Shown here: in pieces, positions 26,180 to 34,960 of the stretch
Layout of the letters: every line of letters begins with the position of its first letter
How positions within the stretch are numbered: position 1 is the stretch's first letter
Source: an uncultured Eubacteriales bacterium
GTDB lineage: Bacteria; Bacillota; Clostridia; Oscillospirales; Oscillospiraceae
Length of the DNA stretch: 64,000 nt
Reading direction: 5' to 3'
Assembly (NCBI GenBank): GCA_900546615.1
Contig: URDJ01000007.1
Coordinates: 16,852 to 80,851 of the forward strand
Position numbers and translations under genes: made by a program
The notes under the pieces: generated by a model
Told to the model about the DNA's origin: nothing
What the model saw: only the letters and a program-made list of their open reading frames with translations
Database searches by the model: none

Positions 26180-26716
26180 TCAGCGCTTGTCCGGGTCGTG
26201 GGGCATACGCAGGCCCAGCTCGCGCCGGGCATACGGCGTTTTCAGGAGTGCGGCGAACAGGGCGGAGGAGGCCGCGGCCCCAAAGACACCCTGAACGATG
26301 TTGGTCGGTATGCTGCCGGCGGCGGCCCAGCCGTAGCCGAGCAGCGCTCCCTCGTAGCCGAAGTAGCCGAGCACCATTACGACCTCGGCCGCAAGTCCCG
26401 CGAGTACGGTAGTGAGGATGGGCTTTTTCTCGCCAAAGCGGACGAGCAGCCCGCCGGCTATAAGCGCCATGACGGCCTTGATGACAAAGGTTCCCGGGAA
26501 ATACTGCACATATCCGGCCATGAGGTCGGCAAGGCTTGAGCCGAGCGCCGCGGCGAGCGCACCCCAGAGCGGCCCCAGCACGTAGGCCGCGAGCAGCACC
26601 AGCGCGTCGCCCGCGTGGATATATCCGAACAGGGTCGGGAATTTGGGGTACATGGTTATGACGCAGCACAGCGCCGCAAACAGCGCCGCGTATATGAGTT
26701 TCTTATTGCCTTTCAA
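26180..26716 (-). CDS. ECF transporter S component, substrate unknown
   Basis: A 178-residue protein with five to six hydrophobic helices. It starts with KKLIYAALFAALCCVITMYPKFPTLFGYIHAGDALVLLAAYVLGPLWGALAA, which follows the S-component pattern (AAL-AAL-V, then H-GD near helix 3). S components bind vitamins or metal cofactors and share an energising module (EcfT plus two ATPases) encoded elsewhere. The H-GD pattern is common among S components for pyridine- and pyrimidine-type precursors, but I cannot name the ligand. The start is TTG with GGAGG 9 bases upstream, and it overlaps the end of the previous gene by 14 bases. Confidence 0.8.
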   Translation of the reverse strand: MKGNKKLIYAALFAALCCVITMYPKFPTLFGYIHAGDALVLLAAYVLGPLWGALAAALGSSLADLMAGYVQYFPGTFVIKAVMALIAGGLLVRFGEKKPILTTVLAGLAAEVVMVLGYFGYEGALLGYGWAAAGSIPTNIVQGVFGAAASSALFAALLKTPYARRELGLRMPHDPDKR

Positions 26717-28232
26717 GAGTGATCGCCTCCGTACCCTCGCGGCTGAGCCTCATAGCGCCCAGCATTATGCCCAGCAGGATGAATGACCCGAAAAGTATCC
26801 TCGGGTAGAACCAGATATACTCGAAGAAAGAGAAAATCGCCAGCCCGCAGCAGGACGCAAGCCCGGCGAGGACTGCGCCTCTGACCTCCGGCGCTCTGTT
26901 CCGGCAGCGGCAGATCGCGAAGGCGCTGTCCTTCATCGTCCTGAACATATACCACATGAAAGCCACGAAGCCCAGCGTGCCCAGCTCAATGAGCAGGTCG
27001 AGGTAGAGCATCTGCGAGTGCGCGACGAGCGCGGCTTTCTCGGTGAGAGCGTAGGCGGGATAGATGTTGTCAAAGGCGTATGGCCCGAGGCCGATGCCGG
27101 TGAGACCGTAGTCGCGCAGGAGCAGCAGTACGCCCCGCCAGACGATGATGCGATAGCTGGCCGAGGAATCCGCACTGTTGAAGATGGTGAGGAAGCGCGT
27201 AACGATGCTGTCCGGCAAAAACGGGATGAGCAGCAGGCAGGCCACGAAACCCACGGGTATGAGCCGCTTGTCCGTGTAGTAGACGAAGACCAGCACGGCG
27301 AGCATAAAGGATAGCCAGCCGGAGCGGGAATAGGTCATGATGAGCGCCAGCATGGGCAGCGCGAGCGCGCAGGAGAAGACGAACCTCGCCCGCACGTCCT
27401 TCAGGTTTATCGCCCAGGCCGCGCACAGCGGCGTGAACAGCACGAGGAACTCCGCGTAGTTGTTGGAGTTGTCGAGCGTCGAATACACCCTGCCCGGCAC
27501 GCCCTCGTTGAGCGCGAGGTCGGTGAGCGAGGCGTTCACCTCGACGCCCATGATGCGCTGCACGACCGCATATGCCGCCGTGACCATCACTGCGGCATAG
27601 AGCCAGCGCATGAGCGAGCGCAGCCGTCCGACAGTCGAAAGCTCGGCCGAGACCATGTAAAGCAGCATGAAGGCCGCGATGAAGAACATGAGTATGCGGA
27701 TGCTGTCCGCCATGTCTGTTGTGAATATGAGGCTTATAAAGCAGGCCATCACGAACAGCAGGAAGGGCAGCCCCAAAGTCCGGGGACTCGGAGCCTCGCG
27801 TTTCCCGACCGCCGCGAGCAGCAGATAGATGCCGAACAGACCGAACACCGCGAGCACGGCGTAGGAGTTGGACCACACATTGTGCGGCGCGCAGAACATG
27901 ACGAAGATGAAGGCCGGCAGCAGGAAGTCGAAGCGGCAGATGTACGAGCCTCTGACAAGGCGCACGATGACGCTCGTCTCCGCGAGCCGCGCGAAGAAGC
28001 GGACGATTGCGCCGAGTATGCGCAAAAGCCACTTCCAGAGCCAGTCGATAAAACGGCCAACGGCGCTCGCGGCGTAGTATTTTTCGACCCTCGACGGCCT
28101 GCCGAGGAAGCGAATGATGACGCTGTGGGGAAACGCGTTTTTGAAGGGCCGGTAAATGGCCCGGAGAAAACGGAAGATGAGGCTGTGCAGCCAGTAGCCG
28201 TAGAGCCTGCCGAGTACGCTGTCAGCGAGCAA
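26703..28232 (-). CDS. O-antigen ligase family (Wzy_C-type) membrane protein
   Basis: A 509-residue polytopic protein with about 11-12 helices after a long, basic N-terminal part (about 90 residues with several Arg-rich amphipathic stretches). The C-terminal half has the family pattern: RVYSTLDNSNNYAEFLVLF, TYSRSGWLSFMLAVLVF and a large loop ending AHSQMLYLDLLIELGTLGF. These enzymes join or polymerise lipid-linked glycans. In a Gram-positive host this suggests capsule, exopolysaccharide or teichoic-type glycans. The start is TTG. It shares a minus-strand group with a DUF4330 protein and a glycosyltransferase. Confidence 0.87.
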   Translation of the reverse strand: MLADSVLGRLYGYWLHSLIFRFLRAIYRPFKNAFPHSVIIRFLGRPSRVEKYYAASAVGRFIDWLWKWLLRILGAIVRFFARLAETSVIVRLVRGSYICRFDFLLPAFIFVMFCAPHNVWSNSYAVLAVFGLFGIYLLLAAVGKREAPSPRTLGLPFLLFVMACFISLIFTTDMADSIRILMFFIAAFMLLYMVSAELSTVGRLRSLMRWLYAAVMVTAAYAVVQRIMGVEVNASLTDLALNEGVPGRVYSTLDNSNNYAEFLVLFTPLCAAWAINLKDVRARFVFSCALALPMLALIMTYSRSGWLSFMLAVLVFVYYTDKRLIPVGFVACLLLIPFLPDSIVTRFLTIFNSADSSASYRIIVWRGVLLLLRDYGLTGIGLGPYAFDNIYPAYALTEKAALVAHSQMLYLDLLIELGTLGFVAFMWYMFRTMKDSAFAICRCRNRAPEVRGAVLAGLASCCGLAIFSFFEYIWFYPRILFGSFILLGIMLGAMRLSREGTEAITLERQ

Positions 28233-28268
28233 AAGGAGTCACCCCGCTTTCAAAAGGATAGCTCACTT

Positions 28269-28748
28269 TCAGGCGGCCTCGATGCTGCGCACCTTGAGGA
28301 ACAGCTTGCAGTCCCCGAAATAGACGCTCATGGAGTGCCCGGCGGCGTAGAGGGTACCGTTTATCGTGACGCCGTGGTCGCCGATGACGCCGTCGCCTTC
28401 GACGGTGAGCGTGACGGAGCAGTAGTCCTCGCGGGAGATCTCGACGACCTGCCCGGTGATGTCGGTGACGGCGCTCTTGGACTCGCCCGTGCGCCAGTCG
28501 ACCAGCGTGCCCAGGGTGACGTTGTTCTCGGAATCCCAGGCCTCGTCGCCCGCCGTGAGCTGCTCGGCGACGTAGTCCGGCGTCTCCTCGCAGTAGAGGG
28601 TGATGCGCACCTTCTCGGTCTGGGCAATGGTACTCTCCGGCCCGAACAGCAGCCTGCCGAGGAAGATGCCCGCGGCGATAATGATTATTACAATGAGCAG
28701 GTCCACGATGTTGACCTTGCCGAACAGTCTGCCCTTGTTGTCCAACAT
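28269..28748 (-). CDS. DUF4330 domain membrane-anchored protein
   Basis: A 159-residue protein that begins LDNKGRLFGKVNIVDLLIVIIIIAAG: a short cytoplasmic tail and one transmembrane helix (about 14-35), then an extracytoplasmic beta-rich domain of about 120 residues. This is the DUF4330 pattern. The family often lies in polysaccharide gene clusters, but its function is unknown. The ATG has GGAGG 11 bases upstream; an in-frame extension upstream overlaps the glycosyltransferase and is not used. It sits between the GT4 and ligase-type genes, so it may help in assembly or export of the same glycan. Confidence 0.82.
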   Translation of the reverse strand: MLDNKGRLFGKVNIVDLLIVIIIIAAGIFLGRLLFGPESTIAQTEKVRITLYCEETPDYVAEQLTAGDEAWDSENNVTLGTLVDWRTGESKSAVTDITGQVVEISREDYCSVTLTVEGDGVIGDHGVTINGTLYAAGHSMSVYFGDCKLFLKVRSIEAA

Positions 28749-28770
28749 GATTTGATTTTCCTCCAGAAAA

Positions 28771-29853
28771 TTATTGATATGCGCGGAAAACGTCCCCGGC
28801 GAGCTTTGAGAGGTCATAGACCTCCAGCACCTTCCGCCGGGCGTTCGCCGAGTATCCACAGTAGAGCGCCTCGTCCTCCATGAGCCGCAGGACGGCCCGT
28901 GCAAAGCCCTCCGCATCGCCGTATGGGACAGCGATTCCGCATACGGGCGCGTCCTCTGCCAGCTCGCGGTTCGTGTCCAGCGCCGTCACGACGAGGGGCA
29001 GGGCGGCGCGCATGGCCTCGAGCAGGCCGAAGCTCATGGCCTCGCTCGAACTTGAGTTCACGTACAGGTCCGCCGCGCTGAGTACCCGCCCGCCGTCGCT
29101 GCGGTATCCCGCGAACAGGACGCGGTCCTCAATGCCCGGCTGTGCGGCCTTCTCCTTCAGCTCCGGCAGGAGCGGACCGTCGCCGCAGATGACGCAGCGG
29201 AAGGGCCTGTCCGTCATGTCGTGCAGTTTGGCCATGGCGTCGATCAGGAAGCCAAGGCCCTTCTCGGGCACGCAGCGCGCGAGCGTCGTTATCATGAACT
29301 CGCCCTCGCCGACGCCCAGCTCGGCCCTGACGGAGAGGTCCTTCACCGGCTCCGGCCCCGGCTCAACGCCGTTCGGGATGACGACGACCTTCTCCGGCGC
29401 AAAGCCGTTTTGCATGAGAACCTCGCGCCCCTCCTTGCAGACCGCGATGGCGCAGTGGTCACGCGGCGTCAGCGCCCGGTTAATCATGCGCCAGAGCCGC
29501 CCCGCACGGAGCGTGAGGTGGTTCGTGAAGACTACCTTCGGCGCGGGATAGTGCCGCAGAGAGAGCAGGGCCACGACGTTTTCGGCCGGATACTGGGCGT
29601 GGATGACGTCGATGGCGTTCTCGCGGCAGTATTCCGCAAGTTTCCGCGCCGATGATAGCGCCGAGCCGCGGCTTATTTTAAGCCTGAACGTGGGCACGCC
29701 GCTCGCCTCGAGCCTCTCGGAGAGCGCCCCCGGCACGTTGTAGCAGAGCCGGCAGTCCTCGCCCCGGGCGGTGAATATCCGCACCAGGTCATCGACGTAT
29801 TTCTCCGAGCCTCCGTTCCCGGCGTAGTTTATGAGAAAGAGTATCCTCGTCAT
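28771..29853 (-). CDS. Glycosyltransferase family 4 protein
   Basis: A protein of about 360 residues with the GT-B fold. The N-terminal nucleotide-sugar-independent lobe starts TRILFLINYAGNGGSEKYVDDLV. The C-terminal lobe has VVIPNGVEPGPE, a glycine-rich link, and the retaining motif EAMSFGLLEAMRAALPLV with its two Glu residues. It transfers a sugar from a nucleotide donor onto a lipid or glycan acceptor. The ATG is preceded by GGAGGGATA. It is the first gene of the minus-strand glycan group; the donor and linkage cannot be told from sequence. Confidence 0.88.
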   Translation of the reverse strand: MTRILFLINYAGNGGSEKYVDDLVRIFTARGEDCRLCYNVPGALSERLEASGVPTFRLKISRGSALSSARKLAEYCRENAIDVIHAQYPAENVVALLSLRHYPAPKVVFTNHLTLRAGRLWRMINRALTPRDHCAIAVCKEGREVLMQNGFAPEKVVVIPNGVEPGPEPVKDLSVRAELGVGEGEFMITTLARCVPEKGLGFLIDAMAKLHDMTDRPFRCVICGDGPLLPELKEKAAQPGIEDRVLFAGYRSDGGRVLSAADLYVNSSSSEAMSFGLLEAMRAALPLVVTALDTNRELAEDAPVCGIAVPYGDAEGFARAVLRLMEDEALYCGYSANARRKVLEVYDLSKLAGDVFRAYQ

Positions 29854-29971
29854 TATCCCTCCAAAACTAAATTCCACTCATTATATAATATTCTTCCAGC
29901 CTCGTCAACCCGCGCGACGCTTGCGGAGGGAGGGCCGATGTGGTATCATCTTGGAGAATGAGGTGGTAGAA

Positions 29972-31123
29972 ATGACGGAAAAGCTGTACTATACCGACGG
30001 GCACCTGAGCCGCTTTGAGGCCCTCGTATGCTCCTGCGAGCGTGAGGGAGACGGCTATGCCGTGCGGCTCGACAGGACCGCGTTTTTCCCCGGCGGCGGG
30101 GGACAGGAGGCCGACAAGGGGACCCTCGCGGGACAGAAGCTGCTCTCCCTGCGCGAGGAGGGCGAGGATATCATACACGTTGTTGAAGAACCTCTCGCGC
30201 CCGGCGAGGCCGTGACGGGCGAGCTGGACTGGCAGCTCCGGTTCCGGCGGATGCAGGGGCACTCGGGCGAACACATCATGTCCGGCACGGTGCACCGGCT
30301 GTTCGGCTGCGACAATGTGGGCTTTCACATGGGCGAGGACGGCATGACGATCGACTTTTCGACTGAGCTGAGCCGGGAGGACCTGAGCCGGGCCGAACTG
30401 GAGGCCAACCGCGCCGTGTGGCGGAACGTGCCCGTGCGCACGCTGCTGCCGGACGCGGAAACGCTTGCGCACATGGAGTACCGCAGCAAGAAGGAGCTGA
30501 CGGGTCAGGTGCGGATAGTGGAGATCGAGGGCGTTGACCGCTGTGCCTGCTGCGCGCCGCATGTGGCGTATACCGGCGAGGTGGGCTGCATAAAGGTCAT
30601 CGACAGCATGAGGCACCGGGGCGGCACGCGCCTGACGCTCATCTGCGGCGAGCAGGCGATCGAGGACTACCGGAGCCTGCACGAAAACAACGCAAAGGTT
30701 TCGGTGGCGCTCTCGGCCCGGCGGCTCGAGACGGGCCGCGCAATTGAGAGGTACGTCTCCGAGCAGGAAGAGCGCAAGGCGGAGCTGACACGTCTCAAGC
30801 GCGAGATACTGCAGCTCAAGACGGCGGCACTCAGGCCGAGCGAGGGCTGCATCTGCATCTTCGAGGACGACATGGACATGATAACGCTCCGCGAGCTGGT
30901 AAACGCGGGCGCGGAGCTTTCGCAGACAGCCTGCGCGGGCTTCACGGGGCGAGACGGGGACTATAAATATATAGTAGGCAGCCGCACAAGGCCGCTCCGG
31001 GCGCTGGCAAGGGAGATAAATGCAGCCATAGACGGCCGCGGCGGCGGCTCGGACGAGATGATACAGGGCAGCTCGCGCTCGGACAGGCAGACGATAGAGA
31101 AGTATTTCGCCGAGTTCAAATAA
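29972..31123 (+). CDS. AlaX-type alanyl-tRNA editing protein
   Basis: About 383 residues. The N-terminal beta barrel (residues 1-90) resembles the AlaRS C-Ala-side domain and includes RTAFFPGGGGQEAD. The editing domain has zinc ligands HSGEHIMSG near residue 100 and CACCAPHVAYTGEVG near 195. The last 140 residues include a coiled coil and a DHHA1-like part ending in GSRTRPLRALAREINAAIDGRGGG and GSS. Such long AlaX proteins (AlaX-L type) hydrolyse mischarged Ser- or Gly-tRNA(Ala) in trans. I chose the ATG at 29972 with GAGGTGG just upstream. Confidence 0.88.
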   Translation: MTEKLYYTDGHLSRFEALVCSCEREGDGYAVRLDRTAFFPGGGGQEADKGTLAGQKLLSLREEGEDIIHVVEEPLAPGEAVTGELDWQLRFRRMQGHSGEHIMSGTVHRLFGCDNVGFHMGEDGMTIDFSTELSREDLSRAELEANRAVWRNVPVRTLLPDAETLAHMEYRSKKELTGQVRIVEIEGVDRCACCAPHVAYTGEVGCIKVIDSMRHRGGTRLTLICGEQAIEDYRSLHENNAKVSVALSARRLETGRAIERYVSEQEERKAELTRLKREILQLKTAALRPSEGCICIFEDDMDMITLRELVNAGAELSQTACAGFTGRDGDYKYIVGSRTRPLRALAREINAAIDGRGGGSDEMIQGSSRSDRQTIEKYFAEFK

Positions 31124-31185
31124 AAAAGAGCCATTGCCGGACGGTGTCGCAGCCGTCCGGCAATGGCTTATTGTTTGTTGTCGCG

Positions 31186-31983
31186 TCAGGCTCCGAGCAG
31201 GACGCGGTCGTTCGCGAATTCCTTGCCGGAGACGGCGGAGAAGCGCTCGAGCAGGTCTTCGACCGTGAGACGCTTTTTCTCCTCGCCGCTGATGTCGAGG
31301 ACTATGCGGCCCTCGCTCATCATGATGAGGCGGTTGCCGTGGGTGATGGCGTCGCGCATGTTGTGCGTGACCATGAGCGTCGTCAGGTGGTTCTCGGTGA
31401 CTATCTGCTCGGATAGCTCGAGCACCTTGGCGGCGGTCTTGGGGTCAAGGGCGGCGGTGTGCTCGTCGAGCAGCAGGAGTTTCGGCTGCACCAGCGCCGC
31501 CATGAGCAGGGTCAGGGCCTGACGCTGGCCGCCGGAGAGCAGGCCCGCCTTGGCGTTCAGCCGGTCCTCGAGCCCGAGGTCGAGGGTCTTGAGCAGCTCG
31601 CGGTAGTCCTCGCGCTCGACCTTTTTTATACCCCAGCGGAGCGTGCGGCGCTTGCCGCGGCGTGCCGCGAGGGCAAGATTCTCCTCGATGCCCATAGTCG
31701 GGGCCGTACCCATCATCGGGTCCTGGAACACGCGGCCTATGAATGCGGCGCGCTTGTACTCGGGAAGCTTCGTGATGTTCCGGCCGTCTATCGTGATGCT
31801 GCCGGAATCGACCGAAAAGGCGCCCGCAATGGCGTTGAGCATCGTACTCTTGCCAGCGCCGTTGCCGCCGATGACCGTAACGAAATCGCCGTCGTTGAGC
31901 GTGAGGTTCAAATCAAACAGCGCTGTCTTGGCGTTGACGGTGCCGGGGTAGAAGGTCTTGCTGATGTGTTTGAGTTCAAGCAT
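31186..31983 (-). CDS. ABC transporter ATP-binding protein (TrpXYZ-type)
   Basis: A 265-residue ABC ATPase with Walker A GGNGAGKST, signature LSGGQRQAL, Walker B LLLLDEHTAAL and the switch His in MVTHNMRDA. It follows the BPD_transp_2-type permease and the ABC_sub_bind lipoprotein, together a TrpXYZ-type importer. The start overlaps the end of the permease gene by 8 bases. It powers import of an amino acid, predicted from the leader peptide to be Phe and/or Tyr. Confidence 0.9.
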   Translation of the reverse strand: MLELKHISKTFYPGTVNAKTALFDLNLTLNDGDFVTVIGGNGAGKSTMLNAIAGAFSVDSGSITIDGRNITKLPEYKRAAFIGRVFQDPMMGTAPTMGIEENLALAARRGKRRTLRWGIKKVEREDYRELLKTLDLGLEDRLNAKAGLLSGGQRQALTLLMAALVQPKLLLLDEHTAALDPKTAAKVLELSEQIVTENHLTTLMVTHNMRDAITHGNRLIMMSEGRIVLDISGEEKKRLTVEDLLERFSAVSGKEFANDRVLLGA

Positions 31984-32938
31984 TGCTGGCTTCCTCCTTT
32001 TCAGTGCTGCGTCTGCCGGCCCTGCCGCTGAGCAGCTTCCCGCGCCAGTGGGGGATGGCGAGGAAGAGCGCGACGATGAGCGCGGTCAGGAGCTTCAGGT
32101 CGTTCGTGTTGAGGCCGAGCCTGAGCACGACCTGGATGACAACGTAATAGATAATCGCGCCGAGAATGCAGCTGGCGAGCTTGGCGGCGAAGTTGTGCGC
32201 GCGGTTGCCGAGTATGACCTCGCCGATGATGACCGCCGCAAGGCCGATGACGATGGCGCCGCGGCCCATGTCCACGGTAGAGCTGCCCTGGTACTGGGCG
32301 ATGAGCGCTCCGGCGAGGGCCACGATGCCGTTCGAGAGCATGAGCCCGATGACGGCGTTTTTCTCGGTGTTGATACCCTGGGCGCGGGCCATGTTCCGGT
32401 TTGCGCCGGTGGCGCGGATGCCGCAGCCGATCTCTGTGCCGAAGAACCAGTAGAGCAGCGCCACGACGACCGCCGCTATGACGGCCAGCAGCAGGATCGG
32501 GTTGCCCATGGAAAGCTCGCGCACGAAACGCGAGGAGACCAGCAGGTCGAACTTATCCACGCTGACGGCGAGCGTCGACTGCGTGCCCGCCGTGGTGCCC
32601 CAGCCCATGATGCGCAGGTTTATCGAGTAGAGCGCGAGCTGGGTCAGTATGCCGGCGAGTATCGCGGGTATGCCGCACTTCGTGTGGAACAGCCCGGTAA
32701 CGAGGCCCGCGAGCATACCCACGAGCATCGCTATGATGGTCGCGACCCAGACATTCACGCCGCTCACGGTGAGCAGCACACAGACGGCTCCGCCCGTAGC
32801 GAGCGAGCCGTCGACCGTCAGGTCGGCAATATCGAGCACCCTGTAGGTGATGTACACGCCGATGGCCATGATGCCCCACATGAGGCCCTGGCCCACGGAG
32901 CCGGGCAGGCCGTTCAGCAGTGATTGCAAGAAATCCAT
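31976..32938 (-). CDS. ABC transporter permease (TrpXYZ-type)
   Basis: A protein of about 320 residues with 8-9 helices of the branched-chain amino acid/ribose permease fold (BPD_transp_2). It includes YRVLDIADLTVDGSLATGGAV near the N-terminus and GAIVIGLAAVIIGEVILG in the second half. The ATG at 32938 has GGAGG 8 bases upstream; the upstream in-frame ATG at 32953 overlaps that site and is unlikely. It lies between the lipoprotein and ATPase genes. Confidence 0.9.
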   Translation of the reverse strand: MDFLQSLLNGLPGSVGQGLMWGIMAIGVYITYRVLDIADLTVDGSLATGGAVCVLLTVSGVNVWVATIIAMLVGMLAGLVTGLFHTKCGIPAILAGILTQLALYSINLRIMGWGTTAGTQSTLAVSVDKFDLLVSSRFVRELSMGNPILLLAVIAAVVVALLYWFFGTEIGCGIRATGANRNMARAQGINTEKNAVIGLMLSNGIVALAGALIAQYQGSSTVDMGRGAIVIGLAAVIIGEVILGNRAHNFAAKLASCILGAIIYYVVIQVVLRLGLNTNDLKLLTALIVALFLAIPHWRGKLLSGRAGRRSTEKEEASNA

Positions 32939-33007
32939 TACATTATCCTCCATGCGCGGTGGTCGGGCGGGACGGGCGGCGAGCCCGCCCCGCTTTCATT
33001 TTGCGTC

Positions 33008-34048
33008 TCAGCCTTCGATTGCCACGTAATCTTCGGGCATCGTCAGCCCCAGCGCCTCGCAGTTGGCGGCGTTGTACATCTTGGTGACGTTCGGGGCGTA
33101 CTCGACGGCCATGGTGGTCACGTCGGCCTCGCCGGTGAGTATCTTCGCGGCCATCTCGCCGGTGGTGTAGCCGAGCTCGTAGTAGTCGATGGAGAGCGTC
33201 GCGACGCCGCAGCCGGAGCAGATGCCGCTCTCGCCGGCGACCACGGGCACGCCCGCGGCCAGGACGATGTTGGCAATGGTCTCAGTGTTGCCCGCGGCGG
33301 TGTTGTCGGTCGGGATGTAGATGACGTCGGAGTTGTCGCAGGCGGTCTGGGTGACGGAGCTGAGGTCGTTCACGTCGGTGAAGGCGTAGGCTTCGCAGGT
33401 GTAGCCCATGTCCTCAAGATAGCCGCGGATGGTCTCAATCTGGTAGACGCTGTTCGCCTCGCCGGAGCAGTAGAGCAGGCCAATGTTCTCGGCGTCGGGG
33501 AAGAGCTCCTGTATCATCTCGGCCTGCTGATCGAGCGGGGCGAGGTCGCTGGTGCCGGAGATGTTGTTGCCCACGGTGCCGGTCCAGCCGTCCAGGTTCA
33601 GCGCGGTGGCGTAGTCGGTGATGGAGGTGCCGAGGATGGGGATGTCGCCCGTCGCGGAGGCGGCGGCCTGCAGAGGCCAGGTGGCGTTCGCGAGGATGAG
33701 ATCCACGCCCTCGGAGACGAGGCCGTCGACTATGGTGACGCAGTTGTTCTGGTCGCCGCCGGCGTTGCCCTCCTCATAGGTCACGGCGCCTTCGCCGAGG
33801 ATGTCGGTGAGAGCGGCCTTGAAGCCCTCGGTGGCGGCATCGAGCGCTACGTGGGTCATCTGCTGGCAGATGCCGACTACATAGGTCTCGCCGGCGGTAT
33901 CGTCATCCGCGGGCTCGGTGGCGGCGGGCTCGGTCTCGACGGGGTCCGTCGCGGCGGGCGGTTCGGTGGTCGTGTCGTTGGTCGTGCCGCAGGCGGCAAG
34001 GGCGAGCAGCATCACGGCTGCAAGCAGAATAGCGAGGATCTTTTTCAT
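33008..34048 (-). CDS. ABC transporter substrate-binding lipoprotein, predicted aromatic amino acid importer
   Basis: A 346-residue protein with a signal sequence and lipobox LAAC (C20), a Thr/Pro/Glu-rich tether (residues 22-52) and an ABC_sub_bind domain starting VVGICQQMTHVALDAATEGF. Internal motifs include ILANATWPLQAAASAT and IYIPTDNTAAGN. This family (TrpX) serves tryptophan and other amino acids or unknown solutes in Firmicutes. The 5-prime region encodes a peptide rich in Phe and Tyr followed by a terminator, so the gene and the two after it are probably induced when charged tRNA(Phe) or tRNA(Tyr) is scarce. Substrate assignment to Phe/Tyr is inference from that leader. Confidence 0.9.
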   Translation of the reverse strand: MKKILAILLAAVMLLALAACGTTNDTTTEPPAATDPVETEPAATEPADDDTAGETYVVGICQQMTHVALDAATEGFKAALTDILGEGAVTYEEGNAGGDQNNCVTIVDGLVSEGVDLILANATWPLQAAASATGDIPILGTSITDYATALNLDGWTGTVGNNISGTSDLAPLDQQAEMIQELFPDAENIGLLYCSGEANSVYQIETIRGYLEDMGYTCEAYAFTDVNDLSSVTQTACDNSDVIYIPTDNTAAGNTETIANIVLAAGVPVVAGESGICSGCGVATLSIDYYELGYTTGEMAAKILTGEADVTTMAVEYAPNVTKMYNAANCEALGLTMPEDYVAIEG

Positions 34049-34081
34049 TTCGGTTTCTCCTTTTCCAAGTTGTCGGGCAGC

Positions 34082-34115
34082 AAAAAAGCAGCCCCGCCTG
34101 TTCAGACGGGGCTGC
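34082..34115 (-). terminator. Attenuator terminator of the aromatic transporter operon
   Basis: On the minus strand GCAGCCCCG (34107-34115) pairs with CGGGGCTGC (34088-34096), nine pairs, followed directly by TTTTTTG. It lies 21 bases after the stop of the leader peptide and 33 bases before the lipoprotein ATG, so it must be read through for expression. The leader segment GCTG over the last codons (34138-34141) can pair with CAGC of its 5-prime arm, and CGG (34145-34147) with CCG, giving a possible antiterminator. Confidence 0.85.
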
Positions 34116-34136
34116 CGAAGCCGCTTTTTTTCTAAC

Positions 34137-34283
34137 TCAGCAAACCGCTATCGTCCTGTCAGGCTCTCTGTTGTCCATGCCGTAAAAGTAAAAATAGGCA
34201 TAGCAATAAAAGCCCGCAAAATCGAAGCGAGCCTGACGGGAAGCGGCGGTATTAACATTGACGGTGTTCAGAACGTTCTTCAT
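34137..34283 (-). CDS. Phe/Tyr-rich regulatory leader peptide
   Basis: A 48-codon open frame too short for normal gene calling. The ATG at 34283 has AAAGGAG 9 bases upstream. Residues 20-34 are F-D-F-A-G-F-Y-C-Y-A-Y-F-Y-F-Y: ten of fifteen are aromatic (five Phe, five Tyr), with no Trp anywhere. The rest is ordinary. The frame ends 21 bases before an intrinsic terminator that precedes a TrpXYZ-type transporter. This is the classic design of ribosome-mediated attenuation: slow decoding of Phe/Tyr codons would leave the 3-prime part of the leader free to form an antiterminator. The peptide itself probably has no function after synthesis. Confidence 0.85.
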   Translation of the reverse strand: MKNVLNTVNVNTAASRQARFDFAGFYCYAYFYFYGMDNREPDRTIAVC

Positions 34284-34326
34284 ACTGCCATGCTCCTTTC
34301 AGGCTGGGATTTGCTTTGCTGAATTT

Positions 34327-34355
34327 AAAATAACGCTTGAAATGGCTAAAGTCAA
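34327..34355 (-). promoter_or_regulatory. Promoter of the leader peptide and transporter operon
   Basis: On the minus strand TTGACT (34350-34355), a 17-base spacer and TATTTT (34327-34332). Transcription would start near 34320, about 37 bases before the leader ATG. Confidence 0.6.
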
Positions 34356-34427
34356 GTGGATATATCTCTCAAAACTGCACACGTAGGACGGACGTTATTT
34401 AGAAATATTGCACAAACTGTCCGCCAT

Positions 34428-34769
34428 TCAGGGAACAATGACTTCCTTGACGATAAAGTCCCTGCCGCTGATCACATCGGCGTTGCGCTTGCCGCAGCGG
34501 GGACAGTAGCCCTCGTTCTTGACGATGGGGAAGGCCCTTTTGCAGTCGCGGCAGATGCCCTGAGCCTCCACGACTTCAATTTTCAGCTTTGTGTTTTCAA
34601 ACGGAGTGTCCTTTATTATGACATTGTAGATGTCCTCGACGTACTTCGGGATGACCAGCGAGAGGTCGCCGATCTCGAGCACGATGGTGTCGATCATGTC
34701 CAGCTCGTTTTCCTTTGCGAAGGCCTCAACGGTGCGGAGCACCTGCCTGACTACGCCTATCTCGTGCAT
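34428..34769 (-). CDS. hypA: Nickel metallochaperone HypA
   Basis: A 113-residue protein that begins MHEIGVV, where the N-terminal His and Glu bind nickel. Residues about 70-95 carry the zinc site (CRDCKRAF and CPRCGKRN). HypA delivers nickel to the large subunit of NiFe hydrogenases, with HypB. The ATG at 34769 has GGAGG 8 bases upstream; an in-frame upstream extension has none. No hydrogenase or other hyp gene is in this window, so this copy is isolated here. It is divergent from the large Fe-S flavoprotein gene. Confidence 0.93.
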   Translation of the reverse strand: MHEIGVVRQVLRTVEAFAKENELDMIDTIVLEIGDLSLVIPKYVEDIYNVIIKDTPFENTKLKIEVVEAQGICRDCKRAFPIVKNEGYCPRCGKRNADVISGRDFIVKEVIVP

Positions 34770-34960
34770 TGACCAGCCCTCCGTGACCATAAATATCTCT
34801 ACCGGGATTATAAACCCAACAGCCGCGCCGGTCAAGCGGCATAACGGTATATGCAGGTTTTGAACAATTGTGGCCATACCAGTCGGAGAAATGATGGTCT
34901 AACCAAAACCAATTGTGATAATCGCCAGTTTTTTGACGTTCAAATTTGCTAAGGCGTTAA

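Noticed and set aside
34049..34380. T-box riboswitch before the TrpXYZ-type transporter
   Set aside because: T-box features (AGGGTGGNACCGCG and specifier loop) are absent. A Phe/Tyr-rich leader peptide explains the terminator better.
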